From Kaistella soli (GTDB lineage Bacteria; Bacteroidota; Bacteroidia; Flavobacteriales; Weeksellaceae), in assembly GCF_019038595.1 (NCBI RefSeq), contig NZ_JAHOPF010000001.1, positions 62,001 through 126,000 of the forward strand: a stretch of DNA of 64,000 bases. The letters run 5' to 3'. A program made the position numbers and the translations under genes. Each line of letters begins with the position of its first letter. Position 1 is the first letter of the stretch. The notes under the pieces are model-generated. The model saw nothing but the letters and a program-made list of their open reading frames with translations. It had not been told where the DNA came from and did not search any database. Below, one piece after another: positions 1 through 8,296 of this stretch.

Positions 1-741
1 AATATCTTTCCAGAAAACCGGTACCAGTTTAAAAACCACCAGAAAGCAGGAAATATAAATCATAATGAGCAGCAGGAATTTCATATATACCGCATCTTTC
101 CACGGAGATTTCGGACTGGCGATCTGGCTGTTTTCTTTATTTTTTTTAATCTGTTTGATTTTCGGCAAAAGTACCATAATTAAAATCCCGACAAGGATAT
201 ACGTTGATCCTTCCACAAAGAAAAGCAGGTGATAGTCGATCGATGCCAGAATTCCGCCGACAGCCGTTCCTAAACCCATTCCCAGATTCACTGCAAAACG
301 GTTTAAAGAATAAGATTTCGTCATCATTTCCGGTTTTGCATAATATGCAATCGCGGTGAAATTTGCCGGCCGGAATGCCTCACTGAAAAACCCAATGAGA
401 ACGGCAACCACGCACAGCATCTGAAAATCGGTGATCCTGGCAAAGAAAATAAACAGCAAGCCGCTGAGAATGCTCGTTACAATCTGCACTGCTCTGAATC
501 CTATTTTTTTAATAAAATAGCCGCTGGATAAAGCACCCAGTACCGCGCCGACCCCAAACAAAGTAATCACCAAACCTGCGTCGGCAAGGCTTCTGCCGAA
601 AATCCGGGTAACATACACACTCATAAAAACCGCCGCCATGGTTCCCATTCTGTTGATGAGCATCACAAGGGAAAGCATCCAGCTTTCTTTGCTCAGTCCG
701 CTGAAAGCTGTTTTGTAAGTGTTGACAATTTTATTGAGCAT
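1..741 (-). CDS. MFS transporter, partial (C-terminus beyond the left edge)
   Basis: A continuous reading frame of 247 codons runs from an ATG at 741 to the left edge without a stop. The product is very hydrophobic with at least five or six membrane segments. A glycine-rich stretch (LFGVGAVLGALSSGYFIKK) followed by a short basic loop resembles the loop between TM2 and TM3 in major facilitator proteins. Only the N-terminal half is visible, so the substrate cannot be judged; a drug or metabolite exporter is the usual assignment. The gene diverges from purE, leaving about 158 bases between the two starts. Confidence 0.8.
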   Translation of the reverse strand, partial: MLNKIVNTYKTAFSGLSKESWMLSLVMLINRMGTMAAVFMSVYVTRIFGRSLADAGLVITLFGVGAVLGALSSGYFIKKIGFRAVQIVTSILSGLLFIFFARITDFQMLCVVAVLIGFFSEAFRPANFTAIAYYAKPEMMTKSYSLNRFAVNLGMGLGTAVGGILASIDYHLLFFVEGSTYILVGILIMVLLPKIKQIKKNKENSQIASPKSPWKDAVYMKFLLLIMIYISCFLVVFKLVPVFWKDI

Positions 742-869
742 AAGGAAGAAAAGGAGTTGGAATAAGAACTGCAAAAATAGATAAATTACCGGATCAAAGA
801 ATGATTTTCAATTGATTCCGCAGAATTTTTTAACCGTTCAAATGACTCTCTTTTCTGTAATTAAATTTT

Positions 870-877
870 TATCTTTG
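870..877 (+). promoter_or_regulatory. Putative -7 box upstream of purE
   Basis: TATCTTTG matches the Bacteroidota -7 consensus TAnnTTTG and lies 22 bases before the purE start. A clear -33 TTTG element is not obvious at the usual distance, so only the -7 element is claimed. Confidence 0.45.
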
Positions 878-899
878 AACATCTAATAAAACTTAAATA

Positions 900-1400
900 A
901 TGGTCGGAATTATAATGGGCAGCCAAAGCGATTTGCCGGTAATGCAGCACGCAGCAGATTTTCTGAAATCAATGGGAATACCTTACGAACTGACCGTAGT
1001 TTCTGCACACAGAACTCCGGAAAGAATGTTCAGTTACGCTAAGTCGGCGAAAGAACGCGGCCTGAAAGTGATCATTGCGGGAGCAGGCGGCGCAGCACAT
1101 TTGCCAGGAATGGTGGCCAGCTGTACCACTTTACCCGTCGTTGGTGTTCCTATTTTATCTTCCAATTCAATCGACGGATGGGATTCAGTTTTGTCGATTT
1201 TACAGATGCCCTCCGGAATTCCTGTAGCAACGGTAGCTTTGAACGGCGCCACGAACGCCGGGATTTTAGCCGCCAAAATCATAGGAATAGCCGATGAAAC
1301 CGTTTCTGAAAAATTAGAGCTTTATCAGAATTCATTAAAAGATAAAGTGCTGGACACCGTGGAAAAGATTAAGGAAATACATCCTAATCAGTTTGATTAA
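900..1400 (+). CDS. purE: 5-(carboxyamino)imidazole ribonucleotide mutase PurE
   Basis: The 166-residue product is the size of class I PurE, which converts N5-CAIR to CAIR in purine biosynthesis in the cytoplasm. Diagnostic motifs are visible: the N-terminal GSQSDLPVM loop that binds substrate phosphate, the SAHRTPERM segment with the catalytic histidine, and the GAGGAAHLPGMVA strand-loop. The start is the ATG that gives MVGIIMGSQSD, the typical PurE N-terminus. The next gene begins only eight bases after the stop, so they are probably co-transcribed. purK is not in the window. Confidence 0.95.
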   Translation: MVGIIMGSQSDLPVMQHAADFLKSMGIPYELTVVSAHRTPERMFSYAKSAKERGLKVIIAGAGGAAHLPGMVASCTTLPVVGVPILSSNSIDGWDSVLSILQMPSGIPVATVALNGATNAGILAAKIIGIADETVSEKLELYQNSLKDKVLDTVEKIKEIHPNQFD

Positions 1401-1407
1401 ATCAAAC

Positions 1408-2067
1408 ATGAATAAAATTTATATTTTCAGTGGTTTAGGCGTAGATAAAAGAGTTTTCGATAAAATTGATTTCGGAAATTTAGATGTTGAATTTGTTGAC
1501 TGGATAACACCGCAGAAGAAAGAAAGCATAGAAAATTATGCACGCAGAATTCAGGAAAATATAAAAACAGAAAACCCTATTCTGATTGGTTTATCCTTTG
1601 GTGGAATGGTTTCTGTTGAAATTTCAAAAATAAGAAAAACACAAAAAATCATTCTTTTGGCTTCCGCAAAAATTAAAAGCGAACTGCCTTTAATGTATCG
1701 GATTTCAGGGATATGCAATCTCCATAAAATGATTCCGAATTCAGTTTTTAAATTTCATACTTTCATCACGAACTGGATGTTTGGTGCGCGTTCAGCTGAG
1801 GAAAAAAAGCTATTAAGAAATATTATAAAAGATACTGATCCGGATTTTCTAAGCTGGGCAGTGAATGAAATTGTCAACTGGGAAAACCAAATTACACCTG
1901 AAAATGCATTACACATTCATGGAGACAGGGACAAAGTTATCCCGTTGCGAAACGTAAAAGCCGACCATATTATTAAAAATGGAGGTCATTTTATGACAGT
2001 GAGTCATTCCGCGGAAATTGGAGTGATGATAAGAAATATACTGAATAATTCTACCAAACAGATCTGA
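1408..2067 (+). CDS. Alpha/beta hydrolase
   Basis: A 219-residue single-domain alpha/beta hydrolase. The nucleophile elbow is GLSFGG, the acid is probably the Asp in HGDRDKVIP and the histidine lies in NGGHFM near the C-terminus. No signal peptide is visible, so it is probably cytoplasmic. A TTG 15 bases upstream overlaps purE, but the ATG at 1408 gives the standard MNKIYIFSGLG beginning of the fold. It follows purE closely and converges with the esterase on the opposite strand, with four bases between the two stops. The substrate is unknown. Confidence 0.8.
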   Translation: MNKIYIFSGLGVDKRVFDKIDFGNLDVEFVDWITPQKKESIENYARRIQENIKTENPILIGLSFGGMVSVEISKIRKTQKIILLASAKIKSELPLMYRISGICNLHKMIPNSVFKFHTFITNWMFGARSAEEKKLLRNIIKDTDPDFLSWAVNEIVNWENQITPENALHIHGDRDKVIPLRNVKADHIIKNGGHFMTVSHSAEIGVMIRNILNNSTKQI

Positions 2068-2071
2068 GAAA

Positions 2072-3193
2072 TCAATTAAACAGCCAAAGATATGCTCCGG
2101 GAAACTCTTTCGCCCAGTAACTTTCCGAATGCGTTCCGTACTCATCAAATTTGGTTTTAATATTCTTTTCCGGAACTTTCTTTTTTAAAATCTCTACTAC
2201 TTCTGCAATATCAGAAACCATGTCTTCAGATTCTTTGCTTCCGGCGAGGAAATAAAAGCGGGTGTGTCTGAGTTTTTTAGAATGCTGGTTCAGGTACTGT
2301 TTCAGATCATTTTTAGCAAACCAAAAGCTTGGACTGAAAATTCCCAGCTTCCCGAATTTCTCAGGATATTTCATGCCGGCATAAAAAGAGATAAGTCCGC
2401 CCATCGACGACCCGATTAATCCGGTGTTTTTTGCGGAAGAACGCGTCCGGTAATGCTGATCAACATAGGGCTTTAAAGTCTGCGCCAGAAAATCAGCATA
2501 TAAATCGCCTTTTCCGCCGCCATATTTTGCGTTTTTCCAGGGTGAATATTCATTCAGTCTTTCGCTGCCGCCATTATCGATTCCTATAACTATAGCTTGC
2601 TTTTCCCCTTTCGCGAAAAGTGCATCCAGCGTTTCGTCCACCTTCCATTCGCCGGAAAACGAAGTCTGTCCGTCAAACAGGTTCTGCCCGTCTTCCATAT
2701 AGATTACCGGATATCTCTTTTCCGAAGAAGCGTAATCAGACGGAAGATAAATCCAGATTTTTCTGACGGTGTTCAGTTGCGGAATGGAAAAGTTTTCGCT
2801 CAGAATCTTCACATTCGGTGTGGCGGTATTTTTCTTTAATTCAGGTTTTGCCCAGGAGATAATTTCGTTTTTAATAAGCTGCTGTTTTCCGGTAAAGGTG
2901 AAAACCCTGTTCTCAATTCCTTTCCCTTCTGCATTCCCTTCTGCGGTTTCCCAGCTTCCGCGGGTGAATTTGTATTCTGTTTTACCCTGGTTTTCCGGGA
3001 TTTCGATGAAATAACTTCCGTCGGCGTCTTTTTTGAGCTGAAATGCAGCATCATTCGGGTTCCAGCCATTCAGCGAAGAAGCCATAAAGATCTGGGTGTT
3101 TTGCGGCGTATCTTTTGGAACGGTGACCGAAATTTTGATCTGTGAATGCAGATGAGTCAGCGGGAACAGGAAAAAAAACAGGAAATATTTCAT
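2072..3193 (-). CDS. Secreted esterase with N-terminal carbohydrate-binding-like domain
   Basis: The product is 373 residues from the ATG at 3193, chosen because it gives a clean signal peptide (MKYFLFFFLFPLTHLHSQ); an upstream ATG at 3226 would bury it. Residues about 20-100 (FMASSLNGWNPND and following) resemble the CBM48/AMPK glycogen-binding fold. The rest is an esterase-D type alpha/beta hydrolase (PF00756 family) with nucleophile motif GSSMGG and a C-terminal histidine in YGTHSESYW. Such proteins are usually exported and hydrolyse ester bonds, for example in siderophores or on carbohydrates. The substrate here is unknown. Confidence 0.8.
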   Translation of the reverse strand: MKYFLFFFLFPLTHLHSQIKISVTVPKDTPQNTQIFMASSLNGWNPNDAAFQLKKDADGSYFIEIPENQGKTEYKFTRGSWETAEGNAEGKGIENRVFTFTGKQQLIKNEIISWAKPELKKNTATPNVKILSENFSIPQLNTVRKIWIYLPSDYASSEKRYPVIYMEDGQNLFDGQTSFSGEWKVDETLDALFAKGEKQAIVIGIDNGGSERLNEYSPWKNAKYGGGKGDLYADFLAQTLKPYVDQHYRTRSSAKNTGLIGSSMGGLISFYAGMKYPEKFGKLGIFSPSFWFAKNDLKQYLNQHSKKLRHTRFYFLAGSKESEDMVSDIAEVVEILKKKVPEKNIKTKFDEYGTHSESYWAKEFPGAYLWLFN

Positions 3194-3273
3194 GCGTTGA
3201 ATATTTTGCGGAAGTTTGATCGGCACCGAAAAAATGCGTCGGCGAAAAGTCAGGGTTTCAGAAAACAGCTAAA

Positions 3274-3912
3274 TTATTTTTTAAAGAACTCCATCAGATC
3301 CATATAGTTTTTCTGGTTGACGCCGTGTCCGCTCATATACTCCCGGAAGGAGAAAAAGCAGCTCAGATCATAAAGCAGGTCTGCCGCTTTGCGTCCCCAT
3401 TCCAGCGGAATTACAGTGTCATCCGTGCCGTGCGAAATAAAAAATCTCAGATGTTGCAGTTTCTTTTTCTCTTTCACGATGTTTTCCAGCAGTTTTTCCT
3501 CAGGATAAGCGCTCATGCACGCAATTTTCGAAAAAAGTTCAGGGTGCTGCAATGCAAGTGCATACGCTAAAATCCCGCCCTGAGAAAAGCCGCAAAGATG
3601 GGTTTCATTTTCGGTGAGACCGTAGCCGTTGGAAATTTCCATAATGTTTTCCAGGATCCCGTCCAGCGATGCTTTAGCCTGAGGCAGATCGATCCGGTCT
3701 TCCTCCTTCATAAGGTCGATGTTGTACCACGAGTAACCTCCAAATTCTGTAGTCATCGGAGCGCGGAAACTTACCACCAGCCAGTCTTCAGGCAGTGTCG
3801 GAACGAAAGAAAAGAGATCTTCCTCGTTGCTTCCGTAGCCGTGTATTAAGATCAGAAGTGGGGTTTTCGGGGTGATATTTTGCGGTTCACGAACCAGATA
3901 TTGTAAATCCAT
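3274..3912 (-). CDS. Phospholipase/carboxylesterase family hydrolase
   Basis: A 212-residue cytoplasmic alpha/beta hydrolase of the YpfH/carboxylesterase family. It shows the oxyanion region LIHGYGSNEED, nucleophile elbow GFSQGG, Asp in HGTDDTVIP and the final catalytic His in SGHGVN. The frame stays open another 60 codons upstream, but that stretch is a structured non-coding element; the ATG at 3912 gives the normal N-terminus MDLQYLVREP. Its leader contains the Flavo-1-like RNA, so expression may be influenced by that structure. Confidence 0.8.
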   Translation of the reverse strand: MDLQYLVREPQNITPKTPLLILIHGYGSNEEDLFSFVPTLPEDWLVVSFRAPMTTEFGGYSWYNIDLMKEEDRIDLPQAKASLDGILENIMEISNGYGLTENETHLCGFSQGGILAYALALQHPELFSKIACMSAYPEEKLLENIVKEKKKLQHLRFFISHGTDDTVIPLEWGRKAADLLYDLSCFFSFREYMSGHGVNQKNYMDLMEFFKK

Positions 3913-3937
3913 ATCACAAAGATATTCTATTTTTTCA

Positions 3938-4060
3938 GGAGCAACAAGAGCGGTTTTTCTCCGGTTTCCCGTCCGGCTGTCCGCACTCGCTTTTCTATAG
4001 CCTCCGCACAAAACCCGCCGCCTATAGAAAGAGCTCAGACAGATGCTCCCATCCGGGCTA
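3938..4060 (-). ncRNA. Flavo-1-like structured RNA element
   Basis: Read on the minus strand, this segment starts with TAGCCCGGATGGGAGC. It then forms a stem with arms TTTCTATAG and CTATAGAAA around a GC-rich loop, continues with AGCGAGTGCGGACAGCCGG and ends at GTTGCTCC. This order (AGCCC..GAT..GAGC, a hairpin, GCGGA.AGC, a final GCTCC) is what I remember of the Flavo-1 motif, a widespread flavobacterial RNA of unknown function. It sits in the leader of the carboxylesterase gene. I could not run a covariance search, so the family name rests on pattern memory. Confidence 0.5.
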
Positions 4061-4130
4061 AAATAAAGGACCGTTTTTCTTTCAGAAAGCAATAAAAAGC
4101 AAAATTTACAATCAATGAAACCTAGGCATA

Positions 4131-4157
4131 AAAAAAACCGGATTCAAAAATCCGGCT
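4131..4157 (-). terminator. Intrinsic terminator after the desaturase gene
   Basis: On the minus strand CCGGATT and AATCCGG form a stem directly followed by a run of eight Ts, just past the stop of the desaturase gene. Confidence 0.8.
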
Positions 4158-4164
4158 TATTATT

Positions 4165-4917
4165 TTACAGTTCTCTGGTCACTGCAGGAACAGGTTTCAG
4201 TTTAATCAGTTTCATCTTATCCAGCAAAACCATGATCAGATAAGTGACATCGATTTCGTGCCATCTCACACCGCCGAAATTGGCTCTTCCGCCAAACTTG
4301 TGGTGGTTGTTGTGATAGCCTTCGCCCATCATCAGCCAGTCAAAGTGGAAAAGATTTTTGGAAGTGTCTGAAACTTTAAAGTTAACATAGCCGTATATAT
4401 GTCCGAACCAGTTAATGATCACCCCGTGGATGGGGGCCATCATATATGCTACCGGAAGCATGATCCACTGCCACCATGCGGTTGCAAAGAAGTAGAAAAA
4501 TGCGGTGTAGGCAACGGCCCAGCCGATTCTCGATCCCCATGAACTCGCGAACTTATCAAAACCTTCCCATTGCGGAACATTCTTCGTGAATTTCTCCTCG
4601 ATGCTTACTTTTTGTTTGTTGATCTGCTGATAAATCGATTTGGTTCTCCACATCATGGTGAACAAATTGTGATCGTATTTCGGAGAATGCGGATCTTTTT
4701 CGGTGTCAGCATACGCGTGGTGCATCCTGTGCATAACGCCGTATCCGTAAGCGGAAAGATAGTTGGAGCCCTGCGTTACCCAGGTTAAAATATAACATAG
4801 TTTTTCACCGAACTTCGACATTTTGAAGGTTTGGTGTGCTGCGTAACGGTGCAGGAAAAAAGTCTGGAAAAATAGTCCTGAATACCACAGAACAATGATG
4901 AAGATAATAATAACCAT
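4165..4917 (-). CDS. Acyl-CoA desaturase (delta-9 type fatty acid desaturase)
   Basis: The 250-residue integral membrane protein carries the three histidine boxes of the di-iron desaturases: HRYAAH at residues 23-28, HRMHH at 63-67 and HNNHH at 202-206. Membrane helices lie between the boxes. The family inserts a double bond into saturated acyl chains and adjusts membrane fluidity. The protein is shorter than eukaryotic SCD and fits the bacterial form. It is transcribed alone and ends at a strong terminator. Confidence 0.9.
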   Translation of the reverse strand: MVIIIFIIVLWYSGLFFQTFFLHRYAAHQTFKMSKFGEKLCYILTWVTQGSNYLSAYGYGVMHRMHHAYADTEKDPHSPKYDHNLFTMMWRTKSIYQQINKQKVSIEEKFTKNVPQWEGFDKFASSWGSRIGWAVAYTAFFYFFATAWWQWIMLPVAYMMAPIHGVIINWFGHIYGYVNFKVSDTSKNLFHFDWLMMGEGYHNNHHKFGGRANFGGVRWHEIDVTYLIMVLLDKMKLIKLKPVPAVTREL

Positions 4918-5007
4918 TAAAAAAAATTTAGCCGTAAAAGTACAAATTTTAAAAAGAACAGATCACTGCAAAAAACAGGATCCTTAGATAAATGCTATGT
5001 CAATAAT

Positions 5008-5036
5008 AAAAAAATCCGGAAAATACTTCCGGATTT
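5008..5036 (-). terminator. Intrinsic terminator after tyrS
   Basis: On the minus strand AAATCCGGAA pairs with TTCCGGATTT around a short loop and is followed by a T run, immediately past the tyrS stop. Confidence 0.8.
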
Positions 5037-5041
5037 CTGTT

Positions 5042-6337
5042 TTATACCGCTTTCACGATAAAGTAATTTTTCTTGCCCTTCTGCAGAAGAAGGAATTTTC
5101 CGTCAATAAGGTCTTTTTCCTCAACTTCGAAACTGTCGTTTACTTTCTCCTTGTTGATGGAGATGGCGTTGCTCTGAAGTTCTCTTCGGGCTTCTCCCTT
5201 AGATTTCAGAAAACCTGACTGCTCTGAAATCAGATCAATCACGCTGCTTCCCAGTACTTCATTTCTGGCGATTTCTTTTTGAGGAACGCCTTCGAAGACT
5301 TCCAGGAAAGTCGCTTCATCCAGACTTACCAGATCTTCAGCGGTGGATCTTCCGAAAAGAATTTCCGAAGCTTTTACCGCTTTCTCGTATTCTTCGCGGT
5401 TATGAACCCACACGGTAACTTCCTCAGCAAGTTTTTTCTGTAATTTTCTTTCGTGTGGTGCGGTTTGATGATCAGCAATGAGGTTTTCAATTTCTTCTTT
5501 GCTTAAAAAGGTATAGAATTTAATGAATCTTTCCGCGTCTTCATCTGTAGCATTCACCCAGAACTGGTAGAATTTATACGGGGAAGTTCTTTTCGGATCG
5601 AGCCAGTAATTTTCCCCGCTTTCAGATTTCCCGAATTTGGAACCGTCGGATTTGGTAATTAATGGAACAGTTAAGGCAAATGCTTCACCTTTGGCTTTTC
5701 TGCGGATCAGTTCAGTTCCGGTGGTAATATTTCCCCATTGGTCAGAACCTCCCATCTGAAGTTTCACATTTTTTTCTCTGTACAGATGCAGGAAATCATA
5801 GCCCTGCAAAAGCTGATAGGTAAATTCGGTAAAACTCATGCCTTCCGCGCCGCCTTCACCGGTAATTCTTTTCTTTACCGATTCTTTCGCCATCATATAA
5901 TTCACGGTGATATTTTTACCGATATCACGGATGAATTCAAGGAAAGAAAAGTTCTTCATCCAGTCGTAATTGTTCACCAGTTCGGCCGTATTGGCTTCAT
6001 TTCCTTCGAAATTCAGGAATTTGGAAAGCTGATTTTTCAGACAGTCCACATAATGGTTAAGGGTAGCTTCGTCCAGAAGATTTCTTTCGTTGGATTTCCC
6101 TGATGGATCACCGATCATTCCTGTAGCGCCGCCCACCAGAGCAATCGGCTTGTGACCATACTGCTGAAAATGCGCAAGAACCTTAATAGGAATAAGACTT
6201 CCGATATGTAAAGAATCTGCAGTAGGATCAAAACCGATATAAGCGGTAGTGATTTCTTTGTTCAGCTGTTCATCAGTTCCGGGCATCATGTCGGCATACA
6301 GACCGCGCCATTTCAGTTCTTCAATAAAGGGATTCAT
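5042..6337 (-). CDS. tyrS: Tyrosyl-tRNA synthetase
   Basis: A 431-residue class I aminoacyl-tRNA synthetase that charges tRNA-Tyr. The HIGH-type motif appears as HIGS at residues 44-47 after GFDPTADSL. The KMSKS-type loop is KFGKS at about residue 230. A C-terminal S4-like RNA-binding domain (residues about 360-425) includes [21 protein letters not shown]. Length and domain order match bacterial TyrRS. The gene stands alone with its own terminator. Confidence 0.95.
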   Translation of the reverse strand: MNPFIEELKWRGLYADMMPGTDEQLNKEITTAYIGFDPTADSLHIGSLIPIKVLAHFQQYGHKPIALVGGATGMIGDPSGKSNERNLLDEATLNHYVDCLKNQLSKFLNFEGNEANTAELVNNYDWMKNFSFLEFIRDIGKNITVNYMMAKESVKKRITGEGGAEGMSFTEFTYQLLQGYDFLHLYREKNVKLQMGGSDQWGNITTGTELIRRKAKGEAFALTVPLITKSDGSKFGKSESGENYWLDPKRTSPYKFYQFWVNATDEDAERFIKFYTFLSKEEIENLIADHQTAPHERKLQKKLAEEVTVWVHNREEYEKAVKASEILFGRSTAEDLVSLDEATFLEVFEGVPQKEIARNEVLGSSVIDLISEQSGFLKSKGEARRELQSNAISINKEKVNDSFEVEEKDLIDGKFLLLQKGKKNYFIVKAV

Positions 6338-6586
6338 CTTCTAAAAAATTTTAAGAGGCAAAGATAAGATTTTTGACCGGAACTCAAGCGGAAGGTAAAT
6401 ACGCACTTCACTGATTTGAAGGAAATATCTGCAGTACATTCCTAGGGATTTTAACGGAAACAGAAGATCCACGAAAGTTGGTTTTAAGCAGTTGGTGAAC
6501 AGTCAGAATCAATTTTTGGGCTTTTATTTTTCGTAAATAATTCATAATCAACTGCTTTTGTATAGTGGGATTTAAATTTAAAAGCC

Positions 6587-6594
6587 TAATTTTG
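6587..6594 (+). promoter_or_regulatory. Putative -7 box upstream of the DnaJ/KTSC gene
   Basis: TAATTTTG fits the Bacteroidota TAnnTTTG consensus, 24 bases before the ATG at 6619. A TTTG at 6557-6560 lies farther upstream than the ideal -33 spacing. Confidence 0.45.
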
Positions 6595-6618
6595 CACCCC
6601 GAAAATAAAGATAGAGAT

Positions 6619-7065
6619 ATGAAAAGAATTGGCGAGCACAGAAAACTTCTTGGAGTGGACAAAACCGTTACCTTAAAAGAGCTGAAAACAATATACCGGA
6701 ATACGATGAAAGACGCGCATCCCGACAAATTTGCGAATGACGAAGCCGCAAAACTTGAAGCGGAAGAAAAAAGCAAATCGGTAATCGAAGCCTACCATTT
6801 TCTGGTAAGCATCAACCCGGAAACTCAGGAAAAATACAGAGAAGAATATACGGAAACCATTTCCAAATCCATTATTCAGGATTTTTATCATGAAAAATCG
6901 ATTTTAAAAGTGCAGCATTTCAACGGAAAAATGTACGAGTATATCGGCGTGCCCAGAAATACCTATATCAAAATGGTGAATTCAGATTCTCCGAGCCGTT
7001 TTGCCAGAAGGCATATCTACGGCAGTTTCATCTACAGAAAGTCGGGTGAAGCGATGGCGGATTAA
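6619..7065 (+). CDS. J-domain protein with C-terminal KTSC domain
   Basis: A 148-residue protein. The N-terminal half (residues about 5-70) is a DnaJ-like helical domain with the DAHPDK form of the HPD motif. The C-terminal half (about 90-140) matches the short KTSC domain, ending in the RHIYGSFIYRKSG type sequence. J-domains stimulate Hsp70 ATPases; the KTSC domain has no firm function. The ATG at 6619 was chosen because it follows a -7 box; a GTG at 6565 would place the promoter inside the gene. A terminator follows. Confidence 0.8.
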   Translation: MKRIGEHRKLLGVDKTVTLKELKTIYRNTMKDAHPDKFANDEAAKLEAEEKSKSVIEAYHFLVSINPETQEKYREEYTETISKSIIQDFYHEKSILKVQHFNGKMYEYIGVPRNTYIKMVNSDSPSRFARRHIYGSFIYRKSGEAMAD

Positions 7066-7088
7066 GATCTGACTATTCTTATAAATTA

Positions 7089-7124
7089 AAAAGCACAGTT
7101 TTCGCAGGAAGATTGTGCTTTTGC
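7089..7124 (+). terminator. Intrinsic terminator of the DnaJ/KTSC gene
   Basis: AAAAGCACA and TGTGCTTTT form a stem with a T-rich tail 24 bases after the stop codon. Confidence 0.65.
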
Positions 7125-7129
7125 TTTTA

Positions 7130-7144
7130 AACCTTGACAAGGTT
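7130..7144. repeat. Single 15-bp palindrome, half copy of the paired-palindrome repeat
   Basis: AACCTTGACAAGGTT is one arm of the repeat found complete three times in 7956-8213. It is followed by GATTT as in those copies. It lies directly 3' of the PIN toxin gene, so the toxin-antitoxin pair has this repeat on both sides. Confidence 0.85.
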
Positions 7145-7147
7145 GAT

Positions 7148-7576
7148 TTAAGATTCAGAAAGCTTAACGAGGCTGATATAAGTTTCTGGTTCCATTATCG
7201 CTAAATTGCTGGTTTTGTAGTCTTTAATGTTTCTTGTAATGATGACTTTTATATCAGGATCATTTTGTGCAGAAAAATTCTGAAGCGCATCTTCAAAGTC
7301 TTTGAATTCTGAATTTAAAGCTTCTAAAACTGCATTTTTATGGGTTGTTAAAACATCAATAATGTTCATTAAAATTTTTAAATGTTCAATTACTTTTTCA
7401 TGTCTTGCTGTTTTCCTGAGCAGGTAATAAATGTTACTTAGCATAATAGAGGTCACAAAACCTTGAATTTGTCCTGTTTCACACCAACTCAAAATTTGTG
7501 CGGCCTCTTGTGAGAAAGGCTTTCTGTCAAACAGAAAATCAAGAATCACGTCCGTGTCAATTAAAACCTTATCCAT
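7148..7576 (-). CDS. PIN-domain toxin (VapC-like ribonuclease)
   Basis: The 142-residue product has the PIN-domain pattern: a conserved Asp in LIDTDVILDFLFDR at the N-terminus, a central acidic DFEDALQ and a C-terminal IITRNIKDY with the last metal-binding region. PIN toxins are Mg-dependent RNases that cut tRNA or rRNA when free of antitoxin. Its ATG overlaps the antitoxin stop by one base, the classic antitoxin-first arrangement. Cognate target unknown. Confidence 0.85.
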   Translation of the reverse strand: MDKVLIDTDVILDFLFDRKPFSQEAAQILSWCETGQIQGFVTSIMLSNIYYLLRKTARHEKVIEHLKILMNIIDVLTTHKNAVLEALNSEFKDFEDALQNFSAQNDPDIKVIITRNIKDYKTSNLAIMEPETYISLVKLSES

Positions 7577-7824
7577 TACAGGTATTTTTCTGAAAGCCGG
7601 TCAGTTAATTCTTTTTTGTAATCGAAATCTTTAGGCATTTTAAATGAACCTTTCAAAGATTCGACAGCAGGAGAGAATTCCTCCTGTTGAGGTATTTCCT
7701 TAGCAGTTAGTGCTTTAAGGTAGTTTTCAATGAGATCAGAAAGGCTTCTTTCTTTTTTGCGGGCGTATTTTTTAGCCTTTTCGATGATGGACTGATCGAT
7801 GGTTAAAGTGAGTTTTGTATTCAT
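7576..7824 (-). CDS. Antitoxin of the PIN toxin (DUF6364-like)
   Basis: An 82-residue protein starting MNTKLTLTIDQSIIEKAK, a ribbon-helix-helix-like N-terminus for DNA binding. The helical C-terminal part, with KEIPQQEEFSPAVESLKGSF, probably wraps the toxin. The ATG at 7824 is preferred to one seven codons upstream because it gives the family N-terminus. Antitoxins of this kind neutralise the toxin and repress the shared promoter. The stop and the toxin start overlap, so the genes are translationally coupled. Confidence 0.85.
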   Translation of the reverse strand: MNTKLTLTIDQSIIEKAKKYARKKERSLSDLIENYLKALTAKEIPQQEEFSPAVESLKGSFKMPKDFDYKKELTDRLSEKYL

Positions 7825-7882
7825 CTTAAATATGTTTGAATACAAAGGTACAAAATAAAATAATGCACGTGTTTTTATTGGT

Positions 7883-8296
7883 GATTTTTGTACGTGCTGT
7901 TTTCACTCCAGGGCTTTTCTCTTCAGCACTCTTCCTCTCGGTTCATCGCGTTTTTAACCTTGTCAAGGTTCCAAACCTTGACAAGGTTGATTTTGCTTTT
8001 TTTGTACGTGCTGTTTTCGATCCAACGCTTTCCTCTTCAAAAATCTTCTTCTCAGTTCATCGCCTTTTTAACCTTGTCAAGGTTCCAAACCTTGACAAGG
8101 TTGATGTGATTTTTGTACGTGCTGTTTTCACTCCAGCGCTTTCCTCTTCAAAAATCTTCTTCTCAGTTCATCGCCTTTTTAACCTTGTCAAGGTTCCAAA
8201 CCTTGACAAGGTTGATTTGGCTTTTTTTTGACGTACTGTTTTCACTCCAGCGCTTTCCTCTTCAAAACCCTTCCCCTCGGCTCATCACCTTCATAC
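7883..8296. repeat. Tandem array of about 113-bp units: monooxygenase 3' end plus paired palindrome
   Basis: Three full units and a terminal partial one share the anchor GTACGTGCTG at 7890, 8004 and 8115, with a diverged copy at 8230; the spacings are 114, 111 and 115 bases. Each full unit contains a copy of the last 15-16 codons of the adjacent FAD monooxygenase gene followed, in transcript order, by a paired palindrome (7956-7988, 8070-8102, 8181-8213). The partial unit is the true gene end. The unit nearest the antitoxin gene encodes the same C-terminal peptide with only synonymous changes. No separate gene is supported here; an open plus-strand frame across the array only reflects the repeats. 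Confidence 0.9.

Noticed and set aside
3913..4092. N-terminal extension of the carboxylesterase reading frame (60 codons)
   Set aside because: The sequence is a structured RNA-like element with a strong stem; the encoded residues have no family similarity and the family N-terminus begins at 3912.
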